NCBI GenBank assembly: GCA_001803395.1
Contig: MHBU01000007.1
Location: forward strand, 32,026 to 96,025
DNA length: 64,000 nucleotides
Source: Methylotenera sp. RIFCSPLOWO2_02_FULL_45_14
Lineage (GTDB): Bacteria > Pseudomonadota > Gammaproteobacteria > Burkholderiales > Methylophilaceae
Direction of reading: 5' to 3'
In this document: piece after piece, positions 16,222 through 24,191 of the stretch
How the letters are laid out: each line of letters opens with the position of its first letter
How positions within the stretch are numbered: the first letter of the stretch is position 1
Notes under the pieces: generated by a model
The model's database searches: none
What the model saw: only the letters and a program-made list of their open reading frames with translations
Told to the model about the DNA's origin: nothing
Program-made: the position numbers and the translations under genes

Positions 16222-16695
16222 ATGAAAAATTTTATATTGGGCTTATTATTCTTAATATTTAGCCAGTTATCAATGGCTGAGACTAAAATTAGCTCCAACT
16301 TTTTGTTACAAGATATGGCAGGGATTAAGCATCAGTTATCACAGTATAAAGGTAAGTGGGTATTGGTCAATTACTGGGCGACTTGGTGTCCGCCGTGTTT
16401 AGAGGAAGTGCCGGATTTGGTGAATTTATACGACCATCGTAAAAGGAAAGATCTGATGGTTTTTGGCGTAGTGTTTGATTATAAAGATGCGAAAGAAGTC
16501 ACCGAATACGTGGATGATATGTTGATGTCATACCCGATTATATTAGGTGATGATGCGGTTACCGCGCAAATCGGCGCTGCAGAAGTGCTGCCAACGACTT
16601 TTATTTATAACCCGCAAGGTGAGTTGGTTAAAATTAAACGCGGCTTAATTACTAAGCAATACGTTGAAAAAATGATTGGCGCTGTTAAAAATTAA
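16222..16695 (+). CDS. TlpA-like periplasmic thioredoxin-family protein
   Basis: A 157-aa protein with a signal peptide (MKNFILGLLFLIFSQLSMA, cleavage likely before ETK) and a thioredoxin fold with active site WATWCPPCLEEVP (C56, C59). The ATG at 16222 is chosen for its signal sequence and the upstream GGAAGGGA; an ATG at 16189 would bury the signal peptide. The cis-proline region is LPTTFIYNPQG. It probably works as a periplasmic thiol-disulfide reductase (TlpA/ResA type), for example in cytochrome maturation. No partner gene adjoins it. A hairpin terminator follows directly. Confidence 0.85.
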   Translation: MKNFILGLLFLIFSQLSMAETKISSNFLLQDMAGIKHQLSQYKGKWVLVNYWATWCPPCLEEVPDLVNLYDHRKRKDLMVFGVVFDYKDAKEVTEYVDDMLMSYPIILGDDAVTAQIGAAEVLPTTFIYNPQGELVKIKRGLITKQYVEKMIGAVKN

Positions 16696-16728
16696 ATGGC
16701 CCATGCAAGTTTTAGCATGAGCCATTTA
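16693..16728 (+). terminator. Hairpin at the end of the tlpA-like gene
   Basis: TAAATGGC and CATGC pair with GCATG and GCCATTTA around an 8-base loop with a single C/A mismatch. It begins at the stop codon of the thioredoxin-like gene and separates it from the convergent DUF3579 gene. There is no long T-run. Confidence 0.6.
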
Positions 16729-16755
16729 TAGGATTCTCAAATTTTGGTTTGAAGC

Positions 16756-17073
16756 TTAGTGAGGTACTGGAATGCTGTTGCCAACGCTATCTATAATATT
16801 CAGTTGATTTTCATCTGCAAAGTGCATGAGTTGTGCATAACCTTCAGGGTTTACGACTTTTAGTTTCAAATCTACTGCTAAACAACGCACACCATTTACA
16901 ACCCTAGGTTTAAGGTAGGGGGAGTACCTGAGCTTGCGGTCTTCACCAAAGGTGGCGTAGGTGCTGCACATGCGGTCAACCCAGTCGCTAGGACGAAAAG
17001 GCTTGCCCGCGCGCGTATTGCCTTCAATAATAATTTCGTTAATTGTCTGTGTTGACGTTGGATCTGCACTCAT
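16756..17073 (-). CDS. DUF3579 family protein
   Basis: A 105-aa protein that fits the DUF3579 family, common in betaproteobacteria and of unknown function. The marks remembered for this family are present: EIIIEGNTRAGKPFRPSDWVDRMCS near the N-terminus (shown in overlapping parts), RYSPYLKPRVVNGVRCLAVD, and a C-terminal region ending IPVPH. There is no signal peptide or membrane segment, so it is cytosolic. It is on the same strand as dolP but separated from it by a strong hairpin, so it is probably its own unit. Confidence 0.8.
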   Translation of the reverse strand: MSADPTSTQTINEIIIEGNTRAGKPFRPSDWVDRMCSTYATFGEDRKLRYSPYLKPRVVNGVRCLAVDLKLKVVNPEGYAQLMHFADENQLNIIDSVGNSIPVPH

Positions 17074-17165
17074 TTATTTTTTACCAGTAATTACGCTGCT
17101 TGCAGCTTTTAAAATTTGCATGATTATAGCATTACTAAGAGAATCCTAGATTCATCGCCGAGTGG

Positions 17166-17199
17166 ATTATTCCTTCCACTAGCAGGGGGAAGGAATAAT
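17166..17199 (-). terminator. Strong hairpin after dolP
   Basis: Twelve-bp perfect arms (ATTATTCCTTCC and GGAAGGAATAAT) around a 10-base loop, 17 bp beyond the dolP stop. No T-run follows on either strand. It may protect the mRNA 3' end or end the lpoA-yraN-dolP transcript. Confidence 0.5.
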
Positions 17200-17216
17200 A
17201 ATTAACCCGCAATGGT

Positions 17217-17786
17217 TTATGGTAAATATTCAAAAACTTTCACCACTTTAGTCACGCCACTGGTATTGCGTGCAATTTCAACTGCGTCTTCTGCTTCTTT
17301 TTGTGACACAGAGCCCATGAGGTAAACCACGCTATTTTCTGTGACGACTTTTACGTAATTTGCCTGAAAGCGATTTTCCGTTACAAACTGTGCTTTCACT
17401 TTTGAGGTTAAATAAGCGTCATTAGTGCGTGAGTTGATAGAGGTTTTAGGCCCAATAGTCAGTTCGTTAGTGACACTACGCACGCTTTCTGTGGCGGTAA
17501 CAATATTGCCCGCTTTGGTTTTAGCGTTTTCGTCAGGGACTTCACCTGTTAACAACACATTGCCTTTGAAGCTGGTAATGTTGACGTGTGCAGCTTCATC
17601 CAGCGTGTCGTGTATGCTTTTTGTAGATTTAAGCTCAATATTTTCATCTTCCACATAAACGCCAGAAGTGCGTCTATCTGCTGCCATAACGCCACCTGCC
17701 GCAGCACCTCCTACAATCACAGGCACACAAGCGGTGATTTGTGAGGCAAGTGCGAGTGCTGCTAATAGTTTGAAGGTTAATTTCAT
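17217..17786 (-). CDS. dolP: BON-domain outer-membrane lipoprotein, DolP (YraP)-like
   Basis: Periplasmic lipoprotein with two BON domains that supports outer-membrane integrity. The start is MKLTFKLLAALALAS, with AAGGA 8 bp upstream; an upstream in-frame start would add 28 residues that hide the signal. The lipobox is ITAC with C20 as the lipid-modified cysteine. The first BON domain spans about 50-115 and the second about 120-188 (VYLMGSVSQKEAEDAVEIA). 189 aa is the normal length. It is downstream of yraN and lpoA, as in enterobacteria, where diaA lies between yraN and dolP; diaA is missing here. Confidence 0.9.
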   Translation of the reverse strand: MKLTFKLLAALALASQITACVPVIVGGAAAGGVMAADRRTSGVYVEDENIELKSTKSIHDTLDEAAHVNITSFKGNVLLTGEVPDENAKTKAGNIVTATESVRSVTNELTIGPKTSINSRTNDAYLTSKVKAQFVTENRFQANYVKVVTENSVVYLMGSVSQKEAEDAVEIARNTSGVTKVVKVFEYLP

Positions 17787-17848
17787 ATTAAATATCCTTT
17801 GTGTGTAAATTTTGATTGATGGGTTTTTGACAAAACTAAAGGGAGGCT

Positions 17849-18208
17849 CTAAAAAGCATTTTGTATCCATTCTACTGCGTTTAGATTAGTTGATTGCATT
17901 AAAACAACATCAAAGCGGCAGGCTGTGTTGCCATGAATTTGTAAATATCGCTCTGCTGTGCGTGTAAGTTTTTGTTGTTTGGACGGGGTAATGCTCATCG
18001 CCGCACCGCCAAAATTGGCACTGCTGCGCAAACGCACTTCAATAAAAACCAGCGTTTTTCCATCTTGCATGATCAAATCAATTTCACCATGTAGGCAACG
18101 AAAATTTTTCTCTATGAGTTTGAGTCCCTTTTGTTGTAAAAAAGTTGCAGCCAATTGCTCGGCGGCATTGCCTTCTACAAGGTGTTTTGCCTGCTGTTTT
18201 AATATCAT
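17849..18208 (-). CDS. yraN: YraN/UPF0102 nuclease-fold protein
   Basis: A 119-aa protein of the UPF0102 family, which has a PD-(D/E)XK nuclease fold and no settled function. Visible motif elements are GEIDLIMQDG and FIEVRLRSS, where the usual EVK is EVR. AEQLAATFLQQKGLKLIEKNFR at the N-terminus is typical (given in part: AAEQLAATFLQQKG). Its start overlaps the lpoA stop by 4 bp, so the two are translationally coupled. The downstream dolP probably shares the transcript. Confidence 0.9.
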   Translation of the reverse strand: MILKQQAKHLVEGNAAEQLAATFLQQKGLKLIEKNFRCLHGEIDLIMQDGKTLVFIEVRLRSSANFGGAAMSITPSKQQKLTRTAERYLQIHGNTACRFDVVLMQSTNLNAVEWIQNAF

Positions 18209-19860
18209 TTTTCTAGTTCGATGCCATCAAAAGTAAATCTGGCAACGGATAGCTGACGATTGACATGACCTGCTTGATCAAGCGTAAGTTCACCAGTTAA
18301 GCCATTGATGATAACTTCACTGTTATTAGCCTGTGTGCTGGCGGCAAGCAATTGTAAAGCATCGACGCCTAATGCAAACCAACGTAATAATTCATTTGAA
18401 TTTAGATTGGCACTGGCGGCCCCATACGCTGCAAATGAATCATTGTTTGCCGGCAGCAAGAACGGAATATCGACAAAACGTAGCGCGTTGAGAGATGGGT
18501 CTGAAGGTAGCGTGTCATTGGCGCCAGAAAATGCCAACATCGGCGTACTGATGTTGAGATGCGGTCTTACTGTGCGCACGTCATTGGCTGACATTGCCAG
18601 CAATATCATGTCGTGACTTTTTGCAGCAACTTGAGCTTTAAGGTCGAATAGACTGGCCTCATTTGAGGCCATGCCATCTGGCAATGTAATCACGGTTATT
18701 TGGTCATCCTGTTCGTTAACACTTAACTCAGCCCGCCAAGCAGCCCGAAAGCTGTTGGTCATTGTCTGTGCGGCTACGCTATCAGTGTTAATAATCACAA
18801 GGTGCTGTATTGCGTGGCTCGCAGCAAATTTCGCCATACGCTCTGCTTCATCTTTAAGCAGTAAGCCAATGCTTAAAATGTTGTGAGTATTTAGATCTGT
18901 TGCGATGTTGGTGTCACTAGTATTTTCAAACAGCTGGGGCACGATAAAATAAGTAGCGCCTTCGCTTTTTGCCTGAGCATATTGCTCGATGATGGCCTCT
19001 AAGCTATTTGCACTTGGATAGATTTTAATTTCATTGTTTAGACCATGTTTGGTTAATGCGGCTTGTAATCCTTGCTGAAAAGCATCGGCTTGCGTGACGT
19101 TAGTTTCATCTGTCATGGGTAAAATTAAGGCAATGCTACCTACTGTAAGTTGGCTCATTTCGGAAGCGCTTGCGTTTGATTGAAGGGTGAGTTCTTTTGC
19201 AAAGGCACTGGCGCTGTGGTCAGGGTAATAAGTCAGCCAGTTTGCAATGCTAGCGGTTACATCTTGATTTTTAGCGGCTAAACCTAAGTCTATCCAGCCT
19301 TGAAATTCGTTGTCAGTATTGTCCCCACGCATGGTAATGAGCTGGCTTTGCGCTTGCTTGCTTAATAAAGCCCATATTTCCTGGTGTGTTTGTTCAATGT
19401 GGTTTGTTTTAACTTCTGCAGCAGCGTTGACCATAGCGGCTTCAGACCGCATTAAGTGCCAAATTGCCTGTTGTGTATCGTTCAGGTTTTCAAAGGCTTT
19501 GGCCAAGTGCTGATGTAAGCTAATTTTAGCCTCTACCATGAGACTTTTTTCAGATTGAAGGGGTAGTAATAAAAGCAACGACTCATCAACGCGGTTCTCG
19601 ATCCAAGCGATGCCACCTTTAAGCAGTTTTGCATAAGGCGATAAGCTTGAAATGTTGGCCAATGCCAATGTTGCACATGCCTTGTTAGATTGTTGCAGGC
19701 AAGTATTGCCCTCTAAAAAATAAGCTTCGGCAGATTTTTTAACGGGGTGTTTAATTTCTGCGGGCGGGGCTTTGTTTGCCTCGGCGGCAAATGCGGATAA
19801 ATATAAACTGCCAAAAAGCAGGCATGTTGCTAAAATGGCGTTAACTAATTTTTGGGTCAT
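18205..19860 (-). CDS. lpoA: Penicillin-binding protein activator LpoA-like
   Basis: Periplasmic regulator that in gammaproteobacteria stimulates PBP1A. It has an N-terminal TPR-like part (about 35-220) and a periplasmic-binding-like C-terminal domain (GSIALILPMTDETNVTQADAF onward, given in part). The signal peptide is MTQKLVNAILATCLLFGSLY with likely cleavage after AFAA. No lipobox cysteine is seen at that site, although E. coli LpoA is a lipoprotein, so this homologue may be a soluble periplasmic protein. The start is the ATG at 19860; another ATG at 19872 adds four residues. It is head-to-head with rsmI, with overlapping start regions. Confidence 0.82.
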   Translation of the reverse strand: MTQKLVNAILATCLLFGSLYLSAFAAEANKAPPAEIKHPVKKSAEAYFLEGNTCLQQSNKACATLALANISSLSPYAKLLKGGIAWIENRVDESLLLLLPLQSEKSLMVEAKISLHQHLAKAFENLNDTQQAIWHLMRSEAAMVNAAAEVKTNHIEQTHQEIWALLSKQAQSQLITMRGDNTDNEFQGWIDLGLAAKNQDVTASIANWLTYYPDHSASAFAKELTLQSNASASEMSQLTVGSIALILPMTDETNVTQADAFQQGLQAALTKHGLNNEIKIYPSANSLEAIIEQYAQAKSEGATYFIVPQLFENTSDTNIATDLNTHNILSIGLLLKDEAERMAKFAASHAIQHLVIINTDSVAAQTMTNSFRAAWRAELSVNEQDDQITVITLPDGMASNEASLFDLKAQVAAKSHDMILLAMSANDVRTVRPHLNISTPMLAFSGANDTLPSDPSLNALRFVDIPFLLPANNDSFAAYGAASANLNSNELLRWFALGVDALQLLAASTQANNSEVIINGLTGELTLDQAGHVNRQLSVARFTFDGIELEK

Positions 19861-19866
19861 CAAATT

Positions 19867-20718
19867 TTGCATCCTATAGGCACATTATATGTTGTTGCCA
19901 CGCCAATTGGAAATCTGCAAGATATTACCTTGCGCGCATTGGATATCTTAAAAACCGTAGATGCTATCGCGGCGGAGGACACGCGGCACACTTCTGGATT
20001 GCTGTCGCACTTTGGTATCAGTAAAAAACTCATTGCCGTGCATGAGCATAATGAGCACCAATCCGCCGAGAAATTATTAGCTCAATTAAACGCGGGGCAA
20101 AGTATTGCGCTGGTCACCGACGCCGGCACCCCAGGCATTAGCGACCCAGGCGCCGTGGTGGTTGACTTGGTGCGAAAAGCTGGCGTTAAAGTGGTGCCCA
20201 TCCCAGGCGCTAGTGCGGTGATTGCCGCATTGTCAGCCTCTGGCATTGCGCAAAATGGCTTTCTATTCCATGGTTTTTTACCCGCCAGTGGCGCGGCACG
20301 ACGCAAAGTGCTTGAGGCGCTAAAACCTCAAACGGTGACGTTGGTATTTTATGAAGCACCGCATCGCATTATTGATAGCATTGTGGATATGTCCGCTGTG
20401 TTGGGCGGCGAGCGCCGCATCACATTTGCACGTGAACTCACCAAAACTTTTGAGACAATTTATAGTTGTAGTTTGGGCGAGGCTGAAGCTTGGCTGCAAG
20501 CGGATACCAACCAACAGCGTGGCGAGTTTGTGCTATTGGTAGAAGCGGCAGCCATTAAAGAGGCTGCGGAGATTCCCGAAGAGGCAGTAAGAATTTTGAA
20601 ATTGCTACTTGCTGATTTGCCGCTAAAACAGGCGGTGAAACTGGCAACTGAAATCACTCATGAAAAGAAAAATGTTTTGTACGAGTTTGCATTACAGTTA
20701 AAACAACAACCTGAATAA
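19867..20718 (+). CDS. rsmI: 16S rRNA (cytidine-2'-O)-methyltransferase RsmI
   Basis: Methylates the ribose of C1402 in 16S rRNA using SAM. Motifs: LYVVATPIGNLQDITLRAL at the N-terminus, ITAEDTRHT-like sequence (here AIAAEDTRHTSGLL) and the SAM loop VTDAGTPGISDPG. There is no ATG. A TTG at 19867 (MHPIGTLYVV) or at 19852 must be used. The first is preferred because it begins close to the conserved strand, but it is not proven. Length is about 284-288 aa, as expected. It is divergent from lpoA with overlapping 5' ends. yraL(rsmI)-yraM(lpoA) divergence is also the enterobacterial order. Confidence 0.93.
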   Translation: MHPIGTLYVVATPIGNLQDITLRALDILKTVDAIAAEDTRHTSGLLSHFGISKKLIAVHEHNEHQSAEKLLAQLNAGQSIALVTDAGTPGISDPGAVVVDLVRKAGVKVVPIPGASAVIAALSASGIAQNGFLFHGFLPASGAARRKVLEALKPQTVTLVFYEAPHRIIDSIVDMSAVLGGERRITFARELTKTFETIYSCSLGEAEAWLQADTNQQRGEFVLLVEAAAIKEAAEIPEEAVRILKLLLADLPLKQAVKLATEITHEKKNVLYEFALQLKQQPE

Positions 20719-20736
20719 CTACAAGTGCTATCTACT

Positions 20737-21786
20737 ATGAATAAAATTATTAACTCACTCACCATTACGCGTCCAGACGACTGGCATTTACATTTAAGAG
20801 ACGGCGCTGCACTTAAAGCAGTGCTGCCAGATACGGCTAGGCAATTTGCACGTGCCATTGTCATGCCTAACTTGCGCCCACCTGTCACCACAACAGAATT
20901 GGCCATTGCGTATCGCCAGCGAATTTTAGAGGCTCTACCAGCTGGTATGCAGTTTGAGCCGCTGATGACTTTGTATCTCACCGACAATACCAGTGCGGAA
21001 GAAATTGCAACAGCAAAGGCGAGTGGTCTTGTACATGGCGTTAAGCTTTACCCTGCGGGCGCAACAACCAATAGTGATTCTGGCGTGACGAGTCTAGATA
21101 AATGTACAAAAGCATTTGAAGCGATGGAAAAGTTAGGTGTGCCATTGTTGGTACATGCAGAAGTGACTGATAGCGATGTTGATGTGTTTGATCGTGAGCG
21201 CGTGTTTATTGAGCGCAATATGATCCCGCTGTTAAAAAAATTCCCGGCTTTAAAAATCGTGTTTGAACATATCACGACTCAACAAGCGGCTGATTTCGTA
21301 TTGGATGCGCCAAGTAACGTGGCTGCGACTGTTACCGCGCATCATTTATTGATGAACCGCAATGATATGTTTAAAGGCGGTATCCAGCCACATCACTATT
21401 GTTTGCCCATTTTAAAACGCGAAGAACATCGGGTGGCTTTGGTTAAGGCTGCTGTTTCGGGTAACCCTAAATTTTTCTTAGGCACTGATAGCGCACCGCA
21501 TGCCAAACATACTAAAGAGGCCGCATGTGGTTGCGCGGGCATGTACACGGCGCGCACTGCTATGGAGCTATATGCGGAGGCATTTGAAGCGGCTAATGCG
21601 CTGGATAAATTAGAAGGCTTTGCCAGTTTTTATGGGGCTGATTTTTATGGTTTGCCACGTAATACAGAGCGAGTTACCTTGGTTAAGGAAAGCTGGAAAG
21701 TGCCGGGAAGTTTGCCGTATGACGGGGATGTGTTGGTGCCATTGAGGGCTGGGCAGGCTGTGCAGTGGAAATTGTTAACCCAATAA
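20737..21786 (+). CDS. pyrC: Dihydroorotase (PyrC)
   Basis: Zinc enzyme of pyrimidine synthesis that cyclises carbamoyl-aspartate to dihydroorotate. The ATG at 20737 ([19 protein letters not shown]) gives 349 aa; an in-frame GTG at 20725 adds four residues. Metal and catalytic marks: DWHLHLRDG, the lysine in [18 protein letters not shown] that becomes carbamylated, VHAEVTD, FEHITT and [13 protein letters not shown]. It is of the short type II (E. coli PyrC) form and complete. It follows rsmI by 18 bp. Confidence 0.95.
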   Translation: MNKIINSLTITRPDDWHLHLRDGAALKAVLPDTARQFARAIVMPNLRPPVTTTELAIAYRQRILEALPAGMQFEPLMTLYLTDNTSAEEIATAKASGLVHGVKLYPAGATTNSDSGVTSLDKCTKAFEAMEKLGVPLLVHAEVTDSDVDVFDRERVFIERNMIPLLKKFPALKIVFEHITTQQAADFVLDAPSNVAATVTAHHLLMNRNDMFKGGIQPHHYCLPILKREEHRVALVKAAVSGNPKFFLGTDSAPHAKHTKEAACGCAGMYTARTAMELYAEAFEAANALDKLEGFASFYGADFYGLPRNTERVTLVKESWKVPGSLPYDGDVLVPLRAGQAVQWKLLTQ

Positions 21787-21842
21787 AAGATTTAATTTTT
21801 ATTGGGTTTTATTTTACTTGGAAATCAAGAAGGGTTCGGTAC

Positions 21843-22547
21843 ATGAAAGATAAGATTGAACAAATCAAAGAGTTACTTGACCAGCTTGAAAGCAATTCCG
21901 GCGACGCCGAAGCTCTTCAATTTTCAAAAAATTACAATGCCTTAGAGCTGCCGAGCATTGTTACTGCAATTGTAGAGTTCCTCCATCCAATATTGGTCCC
22001 GTATGAAATTGCAATTTATTGGTATCTATTTAACAACTCAATTGTCAAGACAGGGGAACAATATGTCAGGGCAAGCACTAGAGGCTTAAGTTCTATTGCC
22101 AAGTCGAGTAGTGGGCAAGCCGAAGAACTTGGCTATGCGGTTGTACAGAAAAGTCTCAATTCATTAAAAGACAAAGGTGTTATTTCTATAGCTGGTGATA
22201 CAAATAGGGGTGGTACGCTCTATAAGGTATCAATCCCAGATGAAATTCCAGGCTGCAAGGCGTTAATGGAGAAGCACTTGTCCACTGATGCGGAGCAAGT
22301 CAATCTTCATAAAGAGTTGGATTTTTATAACGTTTCAGAGAATCGCCATAAGGTCTTTGAAAGGGATGGGTATAAATGCCATTATTGCGAAAAACAACTG
22401 ACAAGGTTCAGCGCAACCCTAGATCATATTCAGCCCGTCTCGAAAGGTGGAGATAATTCATTTGAAAACCTTGTCACTGCCTGCTTGCATTGTAATGCGG
22501 AGCGGGGAAACAAGCCGGTCATGGATTTTTTAACAAAGCAAGCTTAA
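21843..22547 (+). CDS. HNH endonuclease-like protein with winged-helix N-terminal half
   Basis: A 234-aa cytosolic protein that I do not recognise as a named family. The C-terminal third is a clear HNH/McrA-like domain: CHYC (C179, C182), LDHIQPVSKGG (H195 as catalytic His), and ACLHCN (C214, C217) with the zinc-binding CxxC pairs. Residues about 52-132 (PYEIAIYWYLFNN, TRGLSSIAKSSSG, VVQKSLNSLKDKGVIS) look like a winged helix of the kind seen in replication or transcription proteins of mobile elements. The ATG at 21843 has AAGGG upstream. It sits between pyrC and a palindrome cluster, without an obvious partner. It could be a defence or mobile nuclease; function unproven. Confidence 0.65.
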   Translation: MKDKIEQIKELLDQLESNSGDAEALQFSKNYNALELPSIVTAIVEFLHPILVPYEIAIYWYLFNNSIVKTGEQYVRASTRGLSSIAKSSSGQAEELGYAVVQKSLNSLKDKGVISIAGDTNRGGTLYKVSIPDEIPGCKALMEKHLSTDAEQVNLHKELDFYNVSENRHKVFERDGYKCHYCEKQLTRFSATLDHIQPVSKGGDNSFENLVTACLHCNAERGNKPVMDFLTKQA

Positions 22548-22575
22548 CGTGCGTAACCCGTAATAGCCTGAGTAG

Positions 22576-22602
22576 GGCGCAATAACTGAAAGGCATTGCG
22601 CC
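22576..22602. repeat. Palindromic repeat module (GGCGCAAT type)
   Basis: GGCGCAAT and ATTGCGCC arms around an 11-base spacer. This motif type recurs between genes in many proteobacteria, as remembered. It opens a cluster of palindromes that fills 22576-22960. Confidence 0.55.
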
Positions 22603-22635
22603 GTAAGTAAGTGGTCGCTGTCGCGCGACGTGCGA

Positions 22636-22669
22636 GTTTCTTTCTTTTGCTTAGCCAAAAGAAAGAAAC
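22636..22669. repeat. Perfect 14-bp inverted repeat, T/A-strand-biased
   Basis: Arms GTTTCTTTCTTTTG and CAAAAGAAAGAAAC around CTTAGC. One arm is almost pure pyrimidine and the other almost pure purine. The motif resembles a dispersed intergenic repeat seen in many beta- and gammaproteobacteria. Confidence 0.6.
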
Positions 22670-22680
22670 CAAAGAAAAGG

Positions 22681-22812
22681 CTACCCCCTACCGCTTGTTT
22701 CCTGCGCTGCTCAGCTTCATGGGCGTCAATCGGAAACTCGCTACGCTCAAACAGCCGCTTGCCGAAAACTCCCATGAGGCTGAGCAGCGCAGGCGCGGTA
22801 GCAGGGGGGTAG
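22681..22812. repeat. Nested long palindromic element
   Basis: Two nested arm pairs. The inner arms 22701-22723 and 22771-22793 match at 22 of 23 positions. The outer arms CTACCCCCTACCGC (22681-22694) and 22795-22812 match with small differences. The 47-base centre reads as no gene. As single-stranded DNA or RNA it would form a very stable long hairpin. It looks like a non-autonomous palindromic element (MITE or REP-like). No transposase reading frame or target duplication was identified. Confidence 0.6.
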
Positions 22813-22875
22813 GGCAAGGGCTGTGAGGTTTAGCGTTTGCTTGTTACTTGGATGCGGTAAAAGTTTTTCAAAGCC

Positions 22876-22960
22876 CGTCATTCCGACGAAAGTCGGAATC
22901 TAGTGGCTTTAAGCGTTGCGAAATTAAGTCGCTGGATTCCGTGTCGAACACGGAATGACG
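22876..22960. repeat. dRS3-like repeat pair (ATTCC...GGAAT)
   Basis: Outer arms CGTCATTCC and GGAATGACG enclose two small hairpins: 22880-22899 (ATTCCGAC-GAAA-GTCGGAAT) and 22936-22956 (ATTCCGTGT-CGA-ACACGGAAT). The plan recalls the Neisseria dRS3 repeats (ATTCCC-N8-GGGAAT) but with longer centres. It ends 46 bp before rnpB. Confidence 0.6.
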
Positions 22961-23005
22961 TAAATGAAGCTGTTGCTGAATGGTTGGCGTGCTAAAATTC
23001 GTTTT

Positions 23006-23317
23006 GAAGCTGGCTAGACAGTCGCCGCCTAGTAATAGGGGGAGGAAAGTCCGGGCTGCATAGAGCGGGATGACGGTTAACGGCCGTCCGCCGAAAGCCG
23101 CAAGGTATAAGGCGAGGAATAGGGCCACAGAGACGAGCGTATTAAGTTACGGTGAAACGCGGTAACCTCCATTCGCAGCAAGACCAAATAGGCTGGTAAT
23201 GGCGTGGCTCGCGCTGCCAGCGGGTAGGTTGCTTGAGCGCATGAGTAATTATGCGCCTAGATGAATGACTGTTACGTGCAGTAATGCACGACAGAACCCG
23301 GCTTATCGGCCAGCTTC
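23006..23317 (+). ncRNA. rnpB: RNase P RNA (bacterial class A)
   Basis: Catalytic RNA that cuts the 5' leader from pre-tRNAs. The conserved core is readable: GAGGAAAGTCCGGGCT near the 5' end (after AGTAATAGGGG), CCGCAAGGTATAAGG-like sequence in the middle, GGTGAAACGCGGTAACC, and ACAGAACCCGGCTTATCGGCC near the 3' end. Helix P1 forms between GAAGCTGGC at 23006 and GCCAGCTTC ending at 23317. A C/T-rich run with five Ts follows and can serve as terminator. A length of about 312 nt is normal for the class. It faces the dcw cluster. The ends are set from P1 and may be off by a few bases. Confidence 0.95.
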
Positions 23318-23492
23318 AACCCTCTTTTTCTGCTTTAAAATAACCCTGCAATTACAATTCAAACGCTTTCGCAACTGTTCTAATAATCTACATTCACACA
23401 AGTTCGTATGTGCTTAATTTATAACGAATTTATTTTTAGCATGAAAATGCGCTAAGTCATTGACCTATAAAGAAAAAATAGCAAAAAAGCAC

Positions 23493-23521
23493 TTGCATTG
23501 CGCTATTTTTTTATCTATAGT
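23493..23521 (+). promoter_or_regulatory. Probable sigma-70 promoter of the dcw cluster
   Basis: TTGCAT (23493-23498), then exactly 17 bp, then TATAGT (23516-23521). Transcription would start near 23528, right before the MraZ boxes. The upstream stretch has a small A/T-rich inverted repeat (AAAAAATAGC and GCTATTTTTT). Confidence 0.7.
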
Positions 23522-23529
23522 GCATATTA

Positions 23530-23556
23530 GTGGGGAAAAGTGGGGTTTTGTGGGGA
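23530..23556 (+). promoter_or_regulatory. MraZ operator, three TGGGG boxes
   Basis: Three TGGGG boxes at 23531, 23541 and 23551 with 5-bp spacers and an exact 10-bp period. This is the known MraZ binding pattern (TGGGN repeats with 5-nt spacing). They overlap the predicted transcription start, so MraZ would repress its own cluster. The leader from here to mraZ is about 190 bp with no other gene. Confidence 0.9.
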
Positions 23557-23744
23557 ATTGCTCATTTTTGTAATGTTGGGGGAGGTAATCCCTGGGTACA
23601 TTTTTGCTGCAGTTTGATAACTACTAAGGGTCTGTTAAAGGCGTTAGGCAGTTCCCCTGTTTTTTATTTGAGGTTTTTTGAAGATGTTTGATTGAGGCTC
23701 ATGTAGCACGGCAGTATGGGTCTTTAAGGAAAATAACATAACGT

Positions 23745-24191
23745 ATGTTTCGCGGCGCTACACATTTAAGTTTGGATGCAAAAAGCAGGCTTGCTGTGCC
23801 AACCAAGCACAGGGAAGCATTGCAGCTTGAGTGCGCCGGTAACTTGGTGTTGACGGCGCATCCGCATCGTTGTTTGTTGTTGTATCCGCAACCAGCTTGG
23901 GAGCCGATTCAGGCGAAGATGATGGCGCTATCGTCATTTGATAAACAATCCAGCGCGTTGCAGCGTTTGTTGGTGGGTTTTGCTGAAGATATTTCGCTTG
24001 ATAGTGCAGGCCGTATGTTGGTGTCGCCTGTGTTGCGTGATTTTGCAGGTTTAGACAAAGAAGTTATGTTGGTAGGTCAAGGTAGCCATTTCGAGTTATG
24101 GAATATGGAAGCTTGGCGTGCTCAACTGGAACAAGTGATGCAGAATGAAAACTTTACCATGCCTGCAGAATTAGAGGGCTTCTCGCTGTGA
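23745..24191 (+). CDS. mraZ: Transcriptional regulator MraZ
   Basis: DNA-binding ring-forming protein that regulates the dcw cluster. The 148-aa protein has two SpoVT/AbrB-like halves, each with the DxxxR motif: DAKSRLAVP near the N-terminus and DSAGRMLVS in the second half. The ATG is preceded by TAAGGAAA. It is the first gene of the cluster, and its expected operator with three TGGGG boxes lies about 200 bp upstream. Its stop overlaps the rsmH start (GTGA). Confidence 0.96.
   Translation: MFRGATHLSLDAKSRLAVPTKHREALQLECAGNLVLTAHPHRCLLLYPQPAWEPIQAKMMALSSFDKQSSALQRLLVGFAEDISLDSAGRMLVSPVLRDFAGLDKEVMLVGQGSHFELWNMEAWRAQLEQVMQNENFTMPAELEGFSL

Noticed and set aside
22530-23128. Short open frames in the region between the HNH gene and rnpB
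   Set aside because: They run through palindromic repeats and into the conserved RNase P RNA, on both strands, without any protein-like features.
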